Part shown: one piece after another, positions 28,565 to 38,003 of the stretch
Numbering within the stretch: position 1 is the first letter of the stretch
How the letters are laid out: each line of letters opens with the position of its first letter
Assembly: GCA_966112615.1 (NCBI GenBank)
Contig: CBHWDO010000017.1
Span: 1 to 64,000, forward strand
Origin: Flavitalea sp966112615
GTDB lineage: Bacteria > Bacteroidota > Bacteroidia > Chitinophagales > Chitinophagaceae
DNA length: 64,000 bases
Direction of reading: 5' to 3'
The notes under the pieces: generated by a model
Told to the model about the DNA's origin: nothing
Databases searched by the model: none
The model's input: the letters and a program-made list of their open reading frames with translations, nothing else
Program-made: the position numbers and the translations under genes

Positions 28565-31500
28565 CTAGTGTTTAATAAACCGCGTGACCATGCGTTTGGA
28601 TTTTTCTATGGAATATTCAACACAGTATAATCCTTTTTTGAATGAGGTAATATCCACAGTTTCAATGTGTATGTTCGAATTTTTTTCTGAATTTAATTGT
28701 TTAAGAACCCTTCCGAAGCAATCGCGGATGGTAAGCTGGCAACTACCGTTGGAATCACTTTGTATTTTGATCTTTACTGAATTGACCGCCGGATTTGGAT
28801 GGGTCTGAATTCTTTCTTCATACTTAAGGTTGTTGATAACCATAACATTTACAGTGTCTTTGGCTGTTTCTCCCTTATCATCAGTAACCGATAATTCAAA
28901 TTGAAATGCTCCAGGTGCCATTTCGCTGACTTCAGTCTGAGCCTGGTCAGGGGAACTGATCCTGGAAACTGAGGTTCCAATGATCTGCTTCCAGGAATAT
29001 TTAATGATCTTTCCGTCATTGTCCTTAGACCTGGTTCCAACCAAAGCTGTTTTATTAAGTGGATAGTATATGGAAGTATCGTCACCGGCATCAGCAATTG
29101 GTTTTTGGTTGATCGGTTGCTTTACTTGTACAGTAACCTCATCTGATGCAGTCGCTCCTTTATTGTCTTTAACTGTTAATCTAAAGACATGTGTACCTTC
29201 TGCTAATCCATAAACAATTGCAACAGTCTGGTCTTGCTGGGTCAATGTCATGGTTCCTGCTCCTGAAACCCTATTCCAGCTATAAGAACTGATAGTTCCA
29301 TCAGGATCTGCTGAAAGTGTACCATCCAATTCAACCTTTGAGGCTGTAGTTAGAACCTGCTGGTCCTTACCGGCATTTGCTATAGGAGCTTTATTTGGAA
29401 CAGGATTTACTACAATCTTCATTGTATCTGAACTGCTTGCTCCATCATTGTCAGTAACTTTTAACTGAACCAGGTATGTTCCTTCAATCAACGAATTAAA
29501 TCCTGTAGTAACACTATTTGCATTGCTTAATGTACCCTGGGTTGGTCCGCTGATCTTATTCCATTGGTAGGTGGTAATGGTACCATCAGTATCGGAAGAA
29601 GATGAAGCATTCAAATTAACAGAATTTGAAGGCAAGGTGATTACTTGATCCGCGCCTGCATTTGCAGTAGGAGCTTTATTCGGAATTATAATCACCGGCT
29701 CTGGTTTTACAATGATTGTTACTGTGTCAAGATCAGAGGCTCCAATATTATCTGTAACCTTTAATTGAACTGAATATGTTCCTTCTGACAAAGTACCAAA
29801 TGTAGTTGAAGAGGCATTTTGGTTCGTTAATGTTCCTGAAGCAGGACCGCTGATTTTTATCCAGCTATAACTGGTTATCGTTCCATCAGGATCAGATGAA
29901 CCTGTAGCGCTCAGCGTTACTGAATTGGTAGGAAGTGTGATGGTTTTATCTGAACCGGCATTAGCCACAGGTGCTTTATTAGGTGCAGGTTTCACTACGA
30001 TCATTACAGTATCCATGCTGACAGCTCCATCGTTATCCTTTACTTCAAGCTGGACAGTATATGTTCCTTCTATAAGTGAACTAAGACTAGTTTTTGCACT
30101 ATTTGCATTACTGAATGTTCCTGAAGCTGGTCCACTGATCTTTGTCCATGCATAACTAACAATCGAACCATCAGGATCATTGGAAAGTGATGCATCTAAT
30201 GGTACTGAATTAAGGGGAAGCGTAATGCTTTGGTCATTGCCCGCATTTGCAACGGGAACTTTATTTGGTACCACAATAATCGGTTCGGGCTTAACAGTGA
30301 TTGTAACCGTATCTAAATGAGATTCGCCATTGTTATCTGTAACCTTTAATTGTATGGAATATGTTCCTTCAATTAATGAAGAAAATGAAGTTCCGGATGA
30401 ATTAGCAGCGCTGAAAGTTCCGGCTGCAGGTCCACTGATTTTGGTCCAGGCATATGCCGTAATTGTTCCATCAGAATCTGTAGAGGCTGCTGCACTTAGA
30501 TTTACTGAATTTAAAGGCAGTGTAATGGTTTGATCTGCACCTGCATTGGCGATAGGTGCTTTGTTGGGTGCAGGTTTCACAATGATTTGGACGGTATCCA
30601 GGCTGCCTGCTCCATCGTTATCCTTTACTTCAAGCTGGACAGTATATGTTCCTTCTATAAGTGAACTAAAACTAGTTTTTACACTATTTGCATTACTGAT
30701 TGTTCCAGAAGCTGGTCCACTGATCTTTGTCCATTCATAACTAACAATCGAACCATCAGGATCATTGGAAAGTGATGCATCTAATGATACAGAATTAAGT
30801 GGAAGCGTAATGCTTTGGTAATTACCCGCATTTGCAACAGGAACTTTATTTGGTACCACAATAATTGGTTCAGGTTTAACTGTGATTATAACCGTATCTG
30901 AATGAGATGCGCCATTGTTATCTGTAACCTTTAATTGTATGGAATATGTTCCTTCGATTAATGAAGAAAATGAAGTTGCTGATGAATTTGCAGCGCTGAA
31001 AGTTCCTGCTGCAGGTCCACTGATTTTGGTCCAGGCATATGCCGTAATTGTTCCATCAGAATCTGTAGAGGCTGCTGCACTTAAAACTACTGAATTTAAA
31101 GGCAGTGTAATGGTTTGATCTGCACCGGCATTGGCTGTAGGTGCTTTGTTGGGTGCAGGTTTCACAATGATTTGGACGGTATCCAGGCCAATAGCTCCGC
31201 CATTATCAGTAACCTTCAGTTGAACCTGGTAAGTACCTTCAATAAGTGAATTGAAGTTTGTATTTACACTAGAAGCTGCACTAAATGATCCGGAGGAAGG
31301 CCCGCTGATCTTAGTCCAGCTATAGGTGTTGATTGAACCATCTGAATCAGAAGATAAAGATCCATCTAAAGAAACCGAATTTGCTGGTAAAGTAATTGTT
31401 TTATCTGCTCCGGCATTTGCTGCAGGTGCTTTGTTAGGCGTTACTACAGGTGCATTTACACCATTTATTATTACTGTGTCAATCGACCAGTTTGCACGAT

Positions 31501-32539
31501 TGTCAACTACAGTTAATTCATAAGAATATGATCCAAGTGCAGTAAGTCCTGATACATCAGTATTCGCTGATCCTTTTGAGCTTATTACTGTTGCTACCGG
31601 CCCACTGATCTGTCTCCATACATATCTAACAATGGAACCATCAGCATCTGTAGAAGATGATCCATTGAGTATGATAGAAGCTTTCGTAATAGCTACTTCT
31701 GCTGGTGCAGTTGCAACAGCGACCGGTAACTTGTTAGGAGCTAAACTTTTGTTCTGACCCAAAAACCATTCATAAATGTTTGGCTGATGATAAGTATATG
31801 TGGTATCAAAAGAACGAGTCCAAATGCTATGGCCTCCTGTTGGGGGTAAAAATTGAATTGGTGCGATGCCAGGGTTACATGCATTAATCGCTTTATTAGC
31901 ATTAATGGTACAATTCACACTTACTGTAGGATCATTTTGAGCATGCTCTGTCCATACAGGCAAATTTGCTTTGGCAATATTGCATCCGTTGGTCATGGAA
32001 CAGGTTCCGCAAATAGGTGCAATGGCTGCGAATTGTTTTGCTTTAGCCTCTGATGCTGAAGCATAATTCCAGGTGCCGCCACCTCCCAGGCTTAAACCGG
32101 TTAGTATAATTCGGTTGGTGTCAATATTTAAATTTGCTTTTGCATATTTCAGCATTTCATCAGTATAGAATTGTTGCCAGCTTCCATACTTTGCATCTAA
32201 CTGAGGAGATAATACAAGAAAGGTTTCTGTTTTACCATTGAAAGTAAATGTCATCTTGTGACCTTTAGCAATATTCTTTGGAATACCCTGTGCAGTAACC
32301 CTTGAAATTTCAGTAGTTCCATTTCCTCTTTCACCAATTCCATGAAGGAAAATAATTAATGGATATTTTTTTGTTGAGGAGGGATTGTAATCTGTTGGTT
32401 TGTATTCGAGAAAACCAATGAAGGTACCATTACTTGCAGTGAGGCTTTTTGCAATTTGTTGCGCCTGGCCTGATAGGCTCAGCATTAATAAAACAAATAC
32501 ATGCAAAAACCTCCTATTAACATAGGTAAAGTTTCCCAT
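28565..32539 (-). CDS. Large secreted esterase-like hydrolase with ten PKD/K319L domains and T9SS sorting domain
   Basis: The 1324-residue paralogue has a signal peptide to about AQQ28 and a hydrolase domain with Ser150 (GLSLGG), Asp203 (HAQNDPTV) and His237 (GGHSIW). About ten beta domains of 90-100 residues follow, each opening NK.P.ANAG.D and carrying W(T/N)KISGP and EGTY..QLKVTD. Domains 3-4 and 5-6 are near-identical and come from a 585-base tandem duplication. The last about 80 residues (from THPNPAVNS to RFIKH) are a type-A T9SS sorting domain. The array probably works as a stalk or as a glycan-binding spacer that holds the catalytic head away from the cell. Confidence 0.87.
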   Translation of the reverse strand: MGNFTYVNRRFLHVFVLLMLSLSGQAQQIAKSLTASNGTFIGFLEYKPTDYNPSSTKKYPLIIFLHGIGERGNGTTEISRVTAQGIPKNIAKGHKMTFTFNGKTETFLVLSPQLDAKYGSWQQFYTDEMLKYAKANLNIDTNRIILTGLSLGGGGTWNYASASEAKAKQFAAIAPICGTCSMTNGCNIAKANLPVWTEHAQNDPTVSVNCTINANKAINACNPGIAPIQFLPPTGGHSIWTRSFDTTYTYHQPNIYEWFLGQNKSLAPNKLPVAVATAPAEVAITKASIILNGSSSTDADGSIVRYVWRQISGPVATVISSKGSANTDVSGLTALGSYSYELTVVDNRANWSIDTVIINGVNAPVVTPNKAPAANAGADKTITLPANSVSLDGSLSSDSDGSINTYSWTKISGPSSGSFSAASSVNTNFNSLIEGTYQVQLKVTDNGGAIGLDTVQIIVKPAPNKAPTANAGADQTITLPLNSVVLSAAASTDSDGTITAYAWTKISGPAAGTFSAANSSATSFSSLIEGTYSIQLKVTDNNGASHSDTVIITVKPEPIIVVPNKVPVANAGNYQSITLPLNSVSLDASLSNDPDGSIVSYEWTKISGPASGTISNANSVKTSFSSLIEGTYTVQLEVKDNDGAGSLDTVQIIVKPAPNKAPIANAGADQTITLPLNSVNLSAAASTDSDGTITAYAWTKISGPAAGTFSAANSSGTSFSSLIEGTYSIQLKVTDNNGESHLDTVTITVKPEPIIVVPNKVPVANAGNDQSITLPLNSVPLDASLSNDPDGSIVSYAWTKISGPASGTFSNANSAKTSLSSLIEGTYTVQLEVKDNDGAVSMDTVMIVVKPAPNKAPVANAGSDKTITLPTNSVTLSATGSSDPDGTITSYSWIKISGPASGTLTNQNASSTTFGTLSEGTYSVQLKVTDNIGASDLDTVTIIVKPEPVIIIPNKAPTANAGADQVITLPSNSVNLNASSSSDTDGTITTYQWNKISGPTQGTLSNANSVTTGFNSLIEGTYLVQLKVTDNDGASSSDTMKIVVNPVPNKAPIANAGKDQQVLTTASKVELDGTLSADPDGTISSYSWNRVSGAGTMTLTQQDQTVAIVYGLAEGTHVFRLTVKDNKGATASDEVTVQVKQPINQKPIADAGDDTSIYYPLNKTALVGTRSKDNDGKIIKYSWKQIIGTSVSRISSPDQAQTEVSEMAPGAFQFELSVTDDKGETAKDTVNVMVINNLKYEERIQTHPNPAVNSVKIKIQSDSNGSCQLTIRDCFGRVLKQLNSEKNSNIHIETVDITSFKKGLYCVEYSIEKSKRMVTRFIKH
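29986..31155 (-). repeat. In-frame tandem duplication, two units of 585 bp
   Basis: The same sequence landmark (caggtttcac) occurs at 29986, 30571 and 31156, exactly 585 bases apart. Each unit encodes two beta domains (195 residues), and the flanking sequence is highly similar between units. This is a recent domain-pair duplication inside the 1324-residue gene. Confidence 0.85.
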
Positions 32540-32631
32540 AAGGTGGATTTTTCAGAGATAAACGGATTTATGAAGCCCTTGCTTCCGGACAATCTAAACG
32601 CAGAGAAATATTCTAAAGTACGTGAAGGGTA

Positions 32632-33837
32632 TTAATTTTTGATTTCATGAGTTTCATCAAAATTTTTTGGAGTATGAATGAACTCTTTTCTTCCAGTCCT
32701 GATGCGGGTTACAGCGAGAATATAATTCCATGCAATTACAGGTATATACATGAAAATATGTAGGTATTTTTTTGAAAAAAATCTAATTGGAATTGCGCTT
32801 AGTATAATAAGATGGTATAACCCGAATAGTATGATCCAGTAGATCAACTTTGGTTGTATAGTAATATTACTAAACTGGCTAAGTAAAATTTCTATGATCA
32901 ATATTGCATAGAGAATCACCATTAGTAAAATTCGGGACGGAATCAGGTTTTGAAAGAACTTATTAATATGATCAGCGGTCAGATTTTTGGCAGTTATCCC
33001 TTTAAAATATTTGTTTATATGCCATAGCTGTGATTCACTCCAGCGTGTTCTTTGATTTCTGAATGTGTTAAGATCCTGAACCTTTTCATCAAGTACATAT
33101 ACATTTTCCAGGTATTCTATTGTGACATGATTATTTAGTTGATCAAATTCCACTTCCCTGTCGCAAGCTGGATTATATATTATTTCAGGTTTGAAATATG
33201 TTTTTCTTAGTGAGGTATAACTAAAAGCCATTCCGGATCCGATAGTACTTGAAGATAATTTCAGTGCTCTATTACCTTTTCTGAAAAGAGTATTATTGAT
33301 CTCTTCACTGATTGCATCCAGGACAGCTACCGGGGTATTTAAATTTTTTGCAGTTCTGTGCAGTTGCACTCCTTTGCATCCCCCTTGAAATGCCTGGTTT
33401 ATTTTACTTAAGCAATCTTTTCCGATCAAATTATCTGCATCAAGTATGAATGCTATATCGAATTTTTTCTCAATTGATTGAAATATCCTTTGAATTGATA
33501 GGGCCTTGCTTCCAACAGGATCTAAAATTTCTATCACCTGAATATTTTTATTCCTAAGTTCATCAATGGTTTCTCTTGTCAGGAAATGCGCACCTACAAA
33601 AACAGTATAAAATTGTTTTGAATAATCCTGATTGATACAATGATCGATGGTTGAAAGAATGACCCTGTCTTCTTTATAAGCGGGGATAATGATGGCGATC
33701 CGAAAAAAATTATCTGTTGGAGTAAGAAATTTTTGTTTGTAAAACTTTGCTGCAATAGAAAGTATTGCGAGGTATACGGTAATAATGGATATTACAATAA
33801 ATACTATAAGGGCCAATATATTTACTATTCCACTCAA
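32632..33837 (-). CDS. Membrane glycosyltransferase family 2 (processive-type)
   Basis: The 401-residue protein has an N-terminal transmembrane helix, a GT-A catalytic domain and C-terminal transmembrane helices (from about 300). The catalytic domain shows IIPAYKED, DADN as the metal-binding DxD, and (Q)RTRW in FRNQRTRWSESQ. The last resembles the QxxRW motif of processive synthases such as cellulose or hyaluronan synthase. It may polymerise or elongate an exopolysaccharide across the inner membrane. Its start overlaps the end of the next gene upstream (4 bases at 33834), so the two are co-translated. Confidence 0.88.
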   Translation of the reverse strand: MSGIVNILALIVFIVISIITVYLAILSIAAKFYKQKFLTPTDNFFRIAIIIPAYKEDRVILSTIDHCINQDYSKQFYTVFVGAHFLTRETIDELRNKNIQVIEILDPVGSKALSIQRIFQSIEKKFDIAFILDADNLIGKDCLSKINQAFQGGCKGVQLHRTAKNLNTPVAVLDAISEEINNTLFRKGNRALKLSSSTIGSGMAFSYTSLRKTYFKPEIIYNPACDREVEFDQLNNHVTIEYLENVYVLDEKVQDLNTFRNQRTRWSESQLWHINKYFKGITAKNLTADHINKFFQNLIPSRILLMVILYAILIIEILLSQFSNITIQPKLIYWIILFGLYHLIILSAIPIRFFSKKYLHIFMYIPVIAWNYILAVTRIRTGRKEFIHTPKNFDETHEIKN

Positions 33838-34745
33838 AATGCCTTATTGAATAAATTCCAGTTTAAGCTGCTAAGATATGCAGGTAAACCTTTTTTATTT
33901 TTAAACAGGTAATACAATATTGTTTTAGGAAACACTATGAAGATATAATACAAAAGAAAGATTGATCCCTGAAGAAGATTTGCATTTCTTCGCATGAAAA
34001 GGATTCTGCTCCTGTTTAGATAATAATCTTTAATTGTGGAACCGGAATTGGTGCTCACAGATCCTTCATGAAAGATTTTAGCATTTCCATTATAGAGAAT
34101 ATGAAATCCTTTTTTTTGTGCCTTGATGGAATACTCCCACTCTTCATAATATAAAAAGTATTCTTCAGGTAGGTATCCAATGACATTAATAACTTCCTTT
34201 TTGATCATCATTGCAGCACCATGTGCAGATGCTGATGGATAAACTTTCAGATATTTATCTTCAACGATCTTATTAAATCCAATTGCCTTAGTTCGGGCAG
34301 TAAACATATTCATTCTTTGAAAACCTGCGTATTCGATTCTAGATGGTTGCTTTAGTTGAAGAATAAGTGGGCTGACTATCCCGGCCTGATGATCCAATTG
34401 AAATGTTGCTATAAGGTTTTGAAGCAATTCAGGTGAAACAATTGTATCATTATTCAGTAACAAAAGGTAATCGCCCTTTGCTTTTCTAATTCCCAGGTTA
34501 TTTCCTGCGCTGAAACCATTATTTACCGGATTATTAATTAATACTGCATTTTTGAAACTCTTTATTTTATCGCCATCTGGTTTGTCATATTCTGAATTCA
34601 TATCAATTACCAGGATCTCGTATTGCGGGTAATTCAGGAGCAGGGTTGATTCCAGGAACCTGTAAGTAACGGAAGAGTTGTTGAAATTTAGTGTAATGAT
34701 CGAGATCAGTGGGAAAGGAGCCATATCTATAAAGTAAAAATGCAA
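33834..34745 (-). CDS. Glycosyltransferase family 2 (rhamnosyltransferase-like)
   Basis: The protein has up to 303 residues; Met8 (34724) is an equally good start because ISIITLNFNN, the usual GT2 opening, follows it. The DxD region is NNDT in LLLLNNDTIVSP, and PEEYFLYYEEWEYSIKAQKKG is the typical acceptor-side segment of WcaA/rhamnosyltransferase-like enzymes. A hydrophobic C-terminal stretch (about 255-280) suggests membrane association. It belongs to the minus-strand exopolysaccharide group. Sugar specificity cannot be read from the sequence. Confidence 0.88.
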   Translation of the reverse strand: MHFYFIDMAPFPLISIITLNFNNSSVTYRFLESTLLLNYPQYEILVIDMNSEYDKPDGDKIKSFKNAVLINNPVNNGFSAGNNLGIRKAKGDYLLLLNNDTIVSPELLQNLIATFQLDHQAGIVSPLILQLKQPSRIEYAGFQRMNMFTARTKAIGFNKIVEDKYLKVYPSASAHGAAMMIKKEVINVIGYLPEEYFLYYEEWEYSIKAQKKGFHILYNGNAKIFHEGSVSTNSGSTIKDYYLNRSRILFMRRNANLLQGSIFLLYYIFIVFPKTILYYLFKNKKGLPAYLSSLNWNLFNKAF

Positions 34746-34788
34746 TTTCCATAGGGAAATTGCAAATTCAATAGTTTATGTGTCTTTG

Positions 34789-35928
34789 TTATGAGTTTGT
34801 CTTTTGTATCATGGCAGTTGGAGTCTTCGCCATGATCTTAAGATCTTTGAAAAGGCTCATTTCTTCAGCATACCGAATATCAAGTTGAAGGCGTTCTTCA
34901 ATAGACATGTTGGTATTTTTATTGACCTGCCAAAGACCTGTAATACCAGCTGGAGCTAAAAACCTTTTTGACCATTTATCGGTGGTAAGGGTTTCAGCTT
35001 CATATAATGGTAAAGGCCGGTTTCCTACCAATGACATGTCTCCTTTCAGGACATTCCACAGCTGAGGTAATTCGTCAAGGCTGGTTTTCCTGAGAATGTT
35101 TCCAATAGTTGTTACTCTTGGATCATTGAATATTTTAAAGAATTGCGGATTAGGTGCTTTTAATAAAGGATATGCGTTTAAATGTGAAACCTGGTCAATC
35201 TTTTGATCGGCATCACTAACCATTGTCCTGAATTTATAAAATTTAAATATCCGATATCCTTTTCCGGCCCGGTTGGAAACATAGATGCATGGGCCCTTAG
35301 CTTCCAGCTTAAGAGCTAAAAATATCAACAGAAATAGTGGGCTGAATATCAACATTAGGGATATTGAAAGGACGATGTCGAATGTTCTTTTGGTAATTTC
35401 CTTTGATTGATAACCAAAATTCCTTCTGTTTTCCTTAATGGTAGCTTGTATATTGGCCGATTTCATCCTTTTCCAGAAATCAGCTTTCTTTTTGATCTGT
35501 GTTGATGAAAGTAAAGTGATATTGATGCTGTCATCCGCCAATTGTTCTTTAATTATCTGCTGAATAGTATCAGGAACTGATTGGCTGTGATCGATCAAAA
35601 AAGGAATTGTTCTGTATTCTTTTTCGGATAATATCTGATTAATTCTGTTCAATTCTTCTTTACCAATATTAGCATCAGCTATTATTATATCTGGAAGTGA
35701 ATGATGCTTTACCAGCCTTGCCAGCATACTCGCAGCTTTTGAAGAATTTTCAGCTGCATATCCACTATTGCAATTTGCGATAAGGTGATTGATGACAATA
35801 GAGTTTCTACCTACATACAAAAATTCCAGGTCCTCAATCCGCTCTTGTTGAGAGGCAGGAGGTATGGAGAAATGTTTGTATTTCCTGGTTTGGGGTTTCT
35901 TTTCGAGTAACATAGTCAAAGGTTCCAT
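34789..35928 (-). CDS. Initiating sugar transferase with receiver-like N-terminal domain
   Basis: The 379-residue protein ends in a bacterial sugar transferase domain (about 180-379). It has one strong transmembrane helix, then KFYKFRTM, the KTSLDELPQLWNVLKGDMSLVGNRP segment in part, and PGITGLWQV. Such enzymes put the first sugar phosphate on undecaprenyl phosphate. Instead of the usual four-helix N-terminus, it has about 150 soluble residues that look like a degenerate response-regulator receiver: LEFLYVGRNS replaces the acidic pocket, but PDIIIADANI keeps an Asp in the phosphoacceptor place. The next gene upstream encodes a free receiver protein, so regulation of chain initiation by signalling is plausible. 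Confidence 0.88.
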   Translation of the reverse strand: MEPLTMLLEKKPQTRKYKHFSIPPASQQERIEDLEFLYVGRNSIVINHLIANCNSGYAAENSSKAASMLARLVKHHSLPDIIIADANIGKEELNRINQILSEKEYRTIPFLIDHSQSVPDTIQQIIKEQLADDSINITLLSSTQIKKKADFWKRMKSANIQATIKENRRNFGYQSKEITKRTFDIVLSISLMLIFSPLFLLIFLALKLEAKGPCIYVSNRAGKGYRIFKFYKFRTMVSDADQKIDQVSHLNAYPLLKAPNPQFFKIFNDPRVTTIGNILRKTSLDELPQLWNVLKGDMSLVGNRPLPLYEAETLTTDKWSKRFLAPAGITGLWQVNKNTNMSIEERLQLDIRYAEEMSLFKDLKIMAKTPTAMIQKTNS

Positions 35929-35963
35929 AAATAAGGTGCGGTTAAATGGTAATTTTCAAAAGG

Positions 35964-36359
35964 TCAGTTACTGCTAATGAACTCAAACGACGGAACAGTC
36001 ATAAGAGATTCTACGGTTTCCAATAGCAATAATGGATCGAACGGCTTATAAAAAAATTGAGCCACACCTAATTCCGCACATTTTTTTATTACTTCTCCTT
36101 TAGGGAGAGATGTAATAACAATAATGGGGATTTTTTTATAGAAAGAGCCTGTTCTCATTTGCTCCAGGATTTCCCAGTTTTCTGTATCTGGAAGCTGAGG
36201 ATCTATAATGAGAAGATCAGGGCGCGATTTGTTAGACATCCAATACATGGCAGAAGCAGCATCCTGGGCGGTCGAAACTTCAAATCTTTTTTCGAGTACA
36301 GTTTGAATCAGGAATCTGATGGCTCTACTGTTATCTGTAACTAAAACTTTTTTCTTCAT
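35964..36359 (-). CDS. Single-domain response regulator (receiver protein)
   Basis: The 131-residue protein is a stand-alone CheY-like receiver. The acidic pocket includes Asp9, the phosphoacceptor is Asp53 in LLIIDPQLPD, the switch residue is Thr83/Ser84 (VITS) and the conserved Lys is Lys105 (FFYKPF). No output domain is present. It sits 35 bases upstream of the sugar transferase gene, on the same strand, and is probably in the same operon. No histidine kinase gene lies in the window, so its kinase is encoded elsewhere. Confidence 0.9.
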   Translation of the reverse strand: MKKKVLVTDNSRAIRFLIQTVLEKRFEVSTAQDAASAMYWMSNKSRPDLLIIDPQLPDTENWEILEQMRTGSFYKKIPIIVITSLPKGEVIKKCAELGVAQFFYKPFDPLLLLETVESLMTVPSFEFISSN

Positions 36360-36587
36360 ATTTAAAGATTAGGTTGTTTCCATGCCAATGGCAGGAGTTA
36401 GTAACAGGTATTGGTATAGTATATACGATTGAAAACGGCGTATAGCCTTTCGAAGATAGGATTATGATTCAGAGGGATTTCAAGGAATAGTGGTGCTGAA
36501 CATCAACCAGGTTAACCTTGTTTTCTAAGGAAAGAATTTCAGTTAGTAAAAATATACATTATCCCGGGATAATAAAATCTTAGGAGC

Positions 36588-37760
36588 TTAAATTTCAGTT
36601 TGATCAAAAGATTTTCTAAGGCTTTTAGTCCAAAGGTTTGATTGTCTATTGGTTATATATCTATAAAAACCTGAAAACACAGCACCATTCATCAAAATAA
36701 AATAAAGAGGGATAAAGATAAAGCCACCATTTATTCTGGCTAAGGATAAAAAAAGACCCAGTAAAGCAAGGGCGTAGAAGAAGAGTTGGCCAATGAAAAA
36801 CCAAAAATAAAAGGCCCCATTATCAAAGAGGAGATAACAGGATATGAAGAGCAGCGGTAATAAGACCGGACCGATTACCCACCTAAAAAAACGGTGGGAT
36901 ATAAATTGGAAAAAGATCTTTGGAGATCTTATAGGGTTAAATGCAAATCTGATATGCGCAAAAGTCTGGAAGGCTCCCGCGCAGATCCTTGTCTTTCTTT
37001 TAAACTCTTCTTTAAGATCAAAGGAGGCTGATTCAATTGAATAAGCTTGTTTTTCATATAGCACCTTATAGCCCTGTTCACACACTTTCATGGATTGAAC
37101 AAAATCATCAAGAATCAGGTTGTCGGGTAATATAGTATAGAGCTTCCTTCTGACACAGAATAATTCTCCGGCTGCACCAACCAGGGAATAAAAGCGGGAG
37201 TCTTGACTTTTTAGCCAGGATTCATATTTCCAGTAGAGGCCTTCAGAAGCAGCAGCGTCGGCGCCACCTCTGACCTTCTTTTCACCAGATACAGCACCTA
37301 TATCTGGATCATTGAAATGGGGGAGTAGATACAAAAGACCATCATCATTGATCATACAGTTGGCATCAGAAAATAATATTATGTCTTCCAACAGAGTAGG
37401 AATAACCCTTTGAAGAGAAGCAAGTTTGCCAATTCTTTGATCAATATGTAACGTACGGATCTTATCATATTTTAAACAGATATTATGTGTGTTGTCGTTT
37501 GATCCGTCAGTTATGTAATAAAAATTTATTTTATCCTGGGGATAATTGAGGGAGAGAGTATTTAGAATCTTTTGTTCTATAATATCCTCTTCATTATAAG
37601 CAGCAACAAGGAATGCAACGGAGGGATAATAAGGATGATAAGGAACAGATTCAGCTTTTTTGAACCGGTTTATTATGCTGAGGATCACCCCATATCCAAT
37701 ATATCCATAGAGCAACAATGCCCATGAAGTCCAAAAAATAATGGTTATAACTTGTTGCAT
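36588..37760 (-). CDS. Membrane glycosyltransferase family 2
   Basis: The 390-residue protein has an N-terminal transmembrane helix, a GT-A domain and three or so C-terminal helices. Visible motifs are VAFLVAAYNEED, ITDGSNDNT, the DxD SDANC, LILDDF and RKTRICAGAFQ, which fit inverting GT2 enzymes of the BcsA/IcaA type. It is separated from the receiver gene by about 230 bases without a gene, so it may have its own transcript within the exopolysaccharide locus. The product polymer is unknown. Confidence 0.88.
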   Translation of the reverse strand: MQQVITIIFWTSWALLLYGYIGYGVILSIINRFKKAESVPYHPYYPSVAFLVAAYNEEDIIEQKILNTLSLNYPQDKINFYYITDGSNDNTHNICLKYDKIRTLHIDQRIGKLASLQRVIPTLLEDIILFSDANCMINDDGLLYLLPHFNDPDIGAVSGEKKVRGGADAAASEGLYWKYESWLKSQDSRFYSLVGAAGELFCVRRKLYTILPDNLILDDFVQSMKVCEQGYKVLYEKQAYSIESASFDLKEEFKRKTRICAGAFQTFAHIRFAFNPIRSPKIFFQFISHRFFRWVIGPVLLPLLFISCYLLFDNGAFYFWFFIGQLFFYALALLGLFLSLARINGGFIFIPLYFILMNGAVFSGFYRYITNRQSNLWTKSLRKSFDQTEI

Positions 37761-37836
37761 ATGAGGAAATAAAAAAAGAAATGTAAGATAAACACGATTA
37801 TCCTTCCATAATATTTCGCTTTTTAATATTTATTAC

Positions 37837-37844
37837 TACTTTTG
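37837..37844 (+). promoter_or_regulatory. Possible Bacteroidota -7 box (TACTTTTG)
   Basis: TACTTTTG matches the TAnnTTTG consensus. It lies about 160 bases before the giant hydrolase gene at 38004, which would leave a long leader. No good -33 TTTG was found at the usual spacing. Confidence 0.35.
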
Positions 37845-38003
37845 AGCACTTCAATACCCCATATCCCTCGAAGCCCTATTTAATCGTCTATTGAAACATT
37901 GCTTTCTCCAATATACCTCTTCATTTATTTTATTGAATATCCTTGTTTAAAACCTTAAGGCTGCGTAGCGCAAAAATTAATAGCTAAAGCATAAAGGTCT
38001 ATT

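Noticed and set aside
29900..31500. Repeated sequence that could look like a CRISPR array
   Set aside because: The repeats are long, in frame and encode PKD/K319L domains of one gene; there are no short repeats with unique spacers.
28584..31523. Several plus-strand open frames opposite the 1324-residue esterase gene
   Set aside because: They recur with the domain repeats and are antisense shadows of the coding strand, with no independent family similarity.
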